From assembly GCA_021372865.1 (NCBI GenBank), contig JAJFTO010000016.1:186001-250000 (forward strand): a stretch of DNA of 64,000 nt, given 5' to 3'. How positions within the stretch are numbered: position 1 is the stretch's first letter; the number at the start of each line of letters is the position of its first letter. Both the position numbers and the translations under genes were made by a program. Below, piece by piece: positions 61,106 through 64,000 of this stretch. The notes beneath the pieces were generated by a model. The model was not told the origin of the DNA. It worked only from the letters and a program-made list of their open reading frames with translations, and made no database searches. The stretch comes from Porphyromonadaceae bacterium. GTDB taxonomy: Bacteria > Bacteroidota > Bacteroidia > Bacteroidales > Dysgonomonadaceae.

Positions 61106-62686
61106 ATGCTTGGTGCAATTCTTGGTGATATCGTGGGCAGTACTTACGAATTTGCCAACACAAAAGACTACCATTTCGACCTGTTCCCTGAAGGGAGTAA
61201 TTACACAGACGACAGTATACTGACTGTGGCCGTGGCTGATGCAATCTTAAAGAAAACCGATTATGGAAAATCCATCCGTGATTGGGCATTGCGTTATCCA
61301 CATCCAAAAGGAGCCTATGGCGGTTCTTTTTCGCGGTGGTTGTCTTCGGGCAGTACAAAACCTTATGGTAGTTACGGAAATGGCTCGGCCATGAGGGTGT
61401 GCGCGGTAGGCTGGCTGTTTGATTCCGAACAAACCGTGCTGGATGAGGCGCGCAGAAGTGCTGAATGTACACACAACCATCCCGAAGGAATTAAAGGGGC
61501 ACAGGCAGCAGCGATTGCTGTTTTCTTTGCCCGCAAAGGAAAAGATAAAACGTATATAAAGGATTACATTTCAAACAATTTCGGATATCTGTTCAACAGA
61601 TCAACCGATGAGCTTAACAAGACCTATACGTTTAATGAAACTTGTCAGGGTACAGTTCCTGAGGCCCTGACCTGCTTTTTTGAAAGTAAATCGTTTGAAG
61701 ATGCTATCCGCAAAGCTATTTATATAGGGGGTGACAGTGACACAATTGGAGCCATCACAGGAGGTGTTGCCGAAGCATTTTACGGCATACCGGACAAACT
61801 GGCCGGCAAAGCCCGTACCTTCCTGCCGGACGACATGATTTCTGTACTGAAAGAATTTGAAAACAGAATCAATATCCAGGCTTTAGACGTCAGTTCAGAA
61901 ACAAAGTATTTGAGGAAACGCTATTTGGCTTTAAAGAAGGAATTTTCGGAACTCTTCTTACAAAGGCAGAATTTGCAATTGCACGAACAACCTTTGTTAA
62001 CTGCTTTATATTTACAAAAAGTAGGATACAAACTTTACGAAACATATTCACTCGAAGTTGAATTGTCTCAATTAAAATTTAAGATCGCACTGATGCAATC
62101 TTACGTGAACCGGAATGAAAAACCCGATATGAACAAGGTGAACCAGGAAATTAAATCCCGGTTTGCGGAATATCGTCAAAAAATAGAAACGGAAGCGAAG
62201 CAACTGGCTGCAGCGCGTGAATTCTTAAACGGAACATTCCTCTCAGCAGAAGAGGTGAAAAAAATAAAAGAGATATATTACATAATTGTAAAGCGTTTAC
62301 ACCCTGACATCAATCCAGATTTACCGGAAAACATGAAGGATCTTTTTGTAAAAGCAGAAACCGCCTATGAATTGAGCGACTTATCTACATTACAGGAAAT
62401 TTTGCTCTTACTCGAAATAAAAAAAACAGAAATGGTCACGCTTCTACCCGGCTTGAAAGAAAAGGTGAGTCGACTGGAAGAAAACAATAAAACGCTAAGT
62501 AGCCAGATTGAACGGTTAACTAATGAATTCCCTTTTACTTACAAGGAAAAGCTTAATGACGAGAAATGGATAAAGGGTGAATGTGATACTTTGAACACAA
62601 CGATTGAGCACTTGAAGAAGGAAATTGAAAAATTGAAGAACTACATAACGCTTTTGGATGAATGGAAACCGGAATTGCAAAATTAA
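61106..62686 (+). CDS. ADP-ribosylglycohydrolase fused to coiled coils and a J-like segment
   Basis: 526 residues. Residues about 1-250 are a complete ADP-ribosylglycohydrolase: MLGAILGDIVGSTYE, magnesium-binding TDDSILT, PYGSYGNGSAMRV and GGDSDTIGAITGGVAEA. It would remove ADP-ribose from protein or other targets. Residues about 260-385 are charged and helical, probably coiled coil. Residues about 383-435 carry YYIIVKRLHPDINPD followed by a Phe/Ala helix (VKAETAYEL), like a J domain with its HPD motif at about 398-400. Residues about 440-526 are again coiled coil. The ATG at 61106 fits the family start better than the open frame to 61085. It overlaps the HIRAN gene by 25 bases. Confidence 0.85.
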   Translation: MLGAILGDIVGSTYEFANTKDYHFDLFPEGSNYTDDSILTVAVADAILKKTDYGKSIRDWALRYPHPKGAYGGSFSRWLSSGSTKPYGSYGNGSAMRVCAVGWLFDSEQTVLDEARRSAECTHNHPEGIKGAQAAAIAVFFARKGKDKTYIKDYISNNFGYLFNRSTDELNKTYTFNETCQGTVPEALTCFFESKSFEDAIRKAIYIGGDSDTIGAITGGVAEAFYGIPDKLAGKARTFLPDDMISVLKEFENRINIQALDVSSETKYLRKRYLALKKEFSELFLQRQNLQLHEQPLLTALYLQKVGYKLYETYSLEVELSQLKFKIALMQSYVNRNEKPDMNKVNQEIKSRFAEYRQKIETEAKQLAAAREFLNGTFLSAEEVKKIKEIYYIIVKRLHPDINPDLPENMKDLFVKAETAYELSDLSTLQEILLLLEIKKTEMVTLLPGLKEKVSRLEENNKTLSSQIERLTNEFPFTYKEKLNDEKWIKGECDTLNTTIEHLKKEIEKLKNYITLLDEWKPELQN

Positions 62687-63051
62687 CTCCCGAATTGCTG
62701 GCACTCATTGGCACAGGTGGCGTGAAAGCCATCGCACCGTTTACAAGAGAGATATTTTTGCTGGATATCGTTGTATCGGGGACCTCTTTTTGTAAACAAA
62801 TCGACATCTTGGAGCCTCAATTAAATCCCGGAACCGTATTAAAAATGATCCGGCACCCTGAAAACGAGTATGACGAACTAGCCATAGGTATTTATTTCAG
62901 AGAGATGCGAATCGGTTGGGTTCCCCAAGAACTGAATGAGGTAATCTCCCGACTGATGGATGCTGGAAAAGCATTTTTTTGCCGCATACAATCCTGCAAA
63001 CGAAAAAATCATTGGTTAAGGCTGGATGCAAAGATTTATATGGTCGAGTAA
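62662..63051 (+). CDS. HIRAN-domain protein
   Basis: 129 residues. The core from about residue 28 to 125 matches HIRAN: FLLDIVVSGTSF, LNPGTVLKMIRHPENEYDELAIGIYFREMRIGWVPQELNEVISRLMDAG. HIRAN domains bind DNA ends, notably 3' ends at stalled forks in the eukaryotic HLTF, and occur alone in bacteria. The start lies 25 bases inside the end of the ADP-ribosylglycohydrolase gene, in another frame, so the two proteins are translationally coupled and probably work together. Confidence 0.82.
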   Translation: METGIAKLTPELLALIGTGGVKAIAPFTREIFLLDIVVSGTSFCKQIDILEPQLNPGTVLKMIRHPENEYDELAIGIYFREMRIGWVPQELNEVISRLMDAGKAFFCRIQSCKRKNHWLRLDAKIYMVE

Positions 63052-63140
63052 TGATCGTTGATAATCTTTTACTCGGCAACCAAAACTGTTGTATGGAATT
63101 ATTATAAAGAAGCCGTGAAAAATAACATTTTGCGATAATA

Positions 63141-63172
63141 TTTGCCGATTTGGTTCGATTCTTTTATTTTTG
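63141..63172 (+). promoter_or_regulatory. Promoter of the XRE-cupin/acyl-CoA synthetase unit
   Basis: TTTG at 63141-63144, 20 bases, then TATTTTTG at 63165-63172. Both elements fit the Bacteroidota consensus with near-normal spacing. The leader to the ATG at 63192 is about 12 bases. Confidence 0.6.
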
Positions 63173-63191
63173 CAGCTTCAATTGAAAGAAC

Positions 63192-63755
63192 ATGACAACC
63201 GTAACGGAAAAAATTAAGATATTGTGCGCCGACAGGAACATGTCGGCCGAGGAGCTGGCAGCAGGAGCGGGACTCACGGTGGAGCAGGTGCGACGCATCT
63301 GCGAGAGCGACTGGATTCCTTCACTGGCATCACTGATTAAAATTTCACGGGCTCTGGGTGTGCGTCTGGGCACTTTTCTCGACGACAGTGAGGAGTCGGG
63401 CCCGGTACTGAACCGAAGAAACGAGACTCAGGGGCCGGTGACCTTCACCAGCCATCAGACAACGAGCAACTCGCACATGGACTTTATGTCGCTGGCGGCA
63501 AGCAAAGCGGGACGAAACATGGAGCCTTTCCTCATTCAAATTCATGCGGGCAACGGTAATGAATGTTGCTCCACGCACGAAGGGGAGGAGTTCCTCTATG
63601 TGCTTGAAGGGTCCATCAGGGTGCAGTACGGTAATGAGCAGTATGTTATGCAGCCGGGTGACAGCATCTACTATGACTCCATCGTGGATCATTTGGTTAC
63701 TGCGAACGACGCGGCAGGAGCAAAAATTCTGGCAGTAGTCTATTCTCCGGTTTAA
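63192..63755 (+). CDS. XRE-family regulator with C-terminal cupin domain
   Basis: 187 residues, with an XRE helix-turn-helix at about 5-60 (ILCADRNMSAEELAAGAGLTVEQVRRICESDWIPSLASLIKISRAL) and a cupin at about 105-185 (HEGEEFLYVLEGSIRVQYGNEQYVMQPGDSIYYDS). It has the same layout as the regulator at 10.5 kb but clearly different sequence. It lies 119 bases upstream of an acyl-CoA synthetase on the same strand and probably controls it; such pairs are common in Bacteroidota. Confidence 0.9.
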   Translation: MTTVTEKIKILCADRNMSAEELAAGAGLTVEQVRRICESDWIPSLASLIKISRALGVRLGTFLDDSEESGPVLNRRNETQGPVTFTSHQTTSNSHMDFMSLAASKAGRNMEPFLIQIHAGNGNECCSTHEGEEFLYVLEGSIRVQYGNEQYVMQPGDSIYYDSIVDHLVTANDAAGAKILAVVYSPV

Positions 63756-63874
63756 GGTAATCTACACTTCCATGAACGATACAATTCAATGGAATGTGGT
63801 TACTTGCACCCGCATCTGCAAACATGCTTTGCAGATGTACTTCCCAATTGTTTACACTGATTTTTTTATCACAA

Positions 63875-64000
63875 ATGACATACAATTTTGAACCTGTTCT
63901 TTCCGACAGAACACTGGGCGACTGGCTGGAATACTGGGCCGAAAAAACGCCTGACAAGGAATATATTGTTTATTCGGACCGTGACCTTCGCTTTACCTGG
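63875..64000 (+). CDS. AMP-forming acyl-CoA synthetase, N-terminus (partial)
   Basis: The first 42 residues, beginning MTYNFEPVLSDRTLGDWLEY, are in the window; the gene runs off the right edge. The opening pattern TLGDWLEYWAEKTPDKEYIVYSDRDLRFTW is that of the AMP-binding (ANL) superfamily before the first nucleotide motif. Probably a fatty-acid or short-chain acyl-CoA ligase, under control of the XRE-cupin regulator encoded just upstream. Confidence 0.8.
   Translation, partial: MTYNFEPVLSDRTLGDWLEYWAEKTPDKEYIVYSDRDLRFTW

Noticed and set aside
1..64000. tRNA, rRNA, riboswitches, insertion sequences and CRISPR arrays
   Set aside because: Intergenic regions were read on both strands and none could be supported. 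A covariance-model scan (tRNAscan-SE, Infernal) would be decisive and could not be run.

Overview
The window is a chromosomal stretch of a Bacteroidota bacterium, most likely order Bacteroidales. The evidence is a SusC/SusD pair, NigD-like and DUF5686-type envelope proteins, a CbpA/CbpM pair, many serine-type sulfatases, and upstream promoter boxes that match the Bacteroidota -7 element TAnnTTTG. A family-level guess (Dysgonomonadaceae-like) rests only on gene content and is weak. I recognise no tRNA, rRNA, CRISPR array or intact mobile element.

Region 1 (1-18.9 kb) is housekeeping and regulatory. It holds the tail of a DUF5686-type protein, a FUSC transporter-like membrane protein, tsaD, glnS and a TPR protein. 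A minus-strand block follows with an XRE-cupin regulator, a DUF4914 protein with PEP-carboxykinase-like motifs, a beta-carbonic anhydrase and an outer-membrane protein. The XRE gene and the DUF4914 gene share a 24-bp promoter-proximal motif. Next come a NigD-like lipoprotein, an ECF sigma factor overlapping a membrane-anchored beta-barrel protein, cbpM/cbpA, and an amino-acid ABC importer in which binding domains and permease are one polypeptide.

Region 2 (19-31.6 kb) is mixed. It has a sulfatase, a hemerythrin/PAS protein, an NAD(P)-binding oxidoreductase, a YceI protein, a Crp/Fnr regulator, a GH2 beta-galactosidase-type enzyme, two small membrane proteins, a YVTN-propeller/phosphoesterase and a methyltransferase.

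Region 3 (31.7-35.2 kb) is AT-rich and decayed. It carries C-terminal scraps of an AlbA/Fic-type regulator, a HARE-HTH protein that lost its start and tail, two unrecognised open fragments, a DUF4143 ATPase scrap with a nonsense codon, and a perfect 42-bp palindrome. One intact lipoprotein metalloprotease lies inside it.

Region 4 (35.4-61.0 kb) is a polysaccharide-utilisation locus. Its order is: GxGYxYP protein; SusC, SusD and a surface lipoprotein; LacI regulator; GH38 alpha-mannosidase; an epimerase-fold unknown; D-lyxose/D-mannose isomerase; PfkB kinase; a truncated mannitol-dehydrogenase start; two XRE regulators; a strong terminator; an antisense sulfatase scrap; a sulfatase; a ROK kinase; a GmhA-like isomerase; a GH2 beta-mannosidase; and two more sulfatases. 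Together these suggest uptake and desulfation of a sulfated mannose-containing glycan, trimming by alpha- and beta-mannosidases, and entry of mannose into glycolysis.

Region 5 (61.1-64 kb) has an ADP-ribosylglycohydrolase fused to coiled coils and a J-like HPD segment, overlapping a HIRAN-domain gene. This pair is my best candidate for an undescribed system. The window ends with a second XRE-cupin regulator and the start of an AMP-forming acyl-CoA synthetase.
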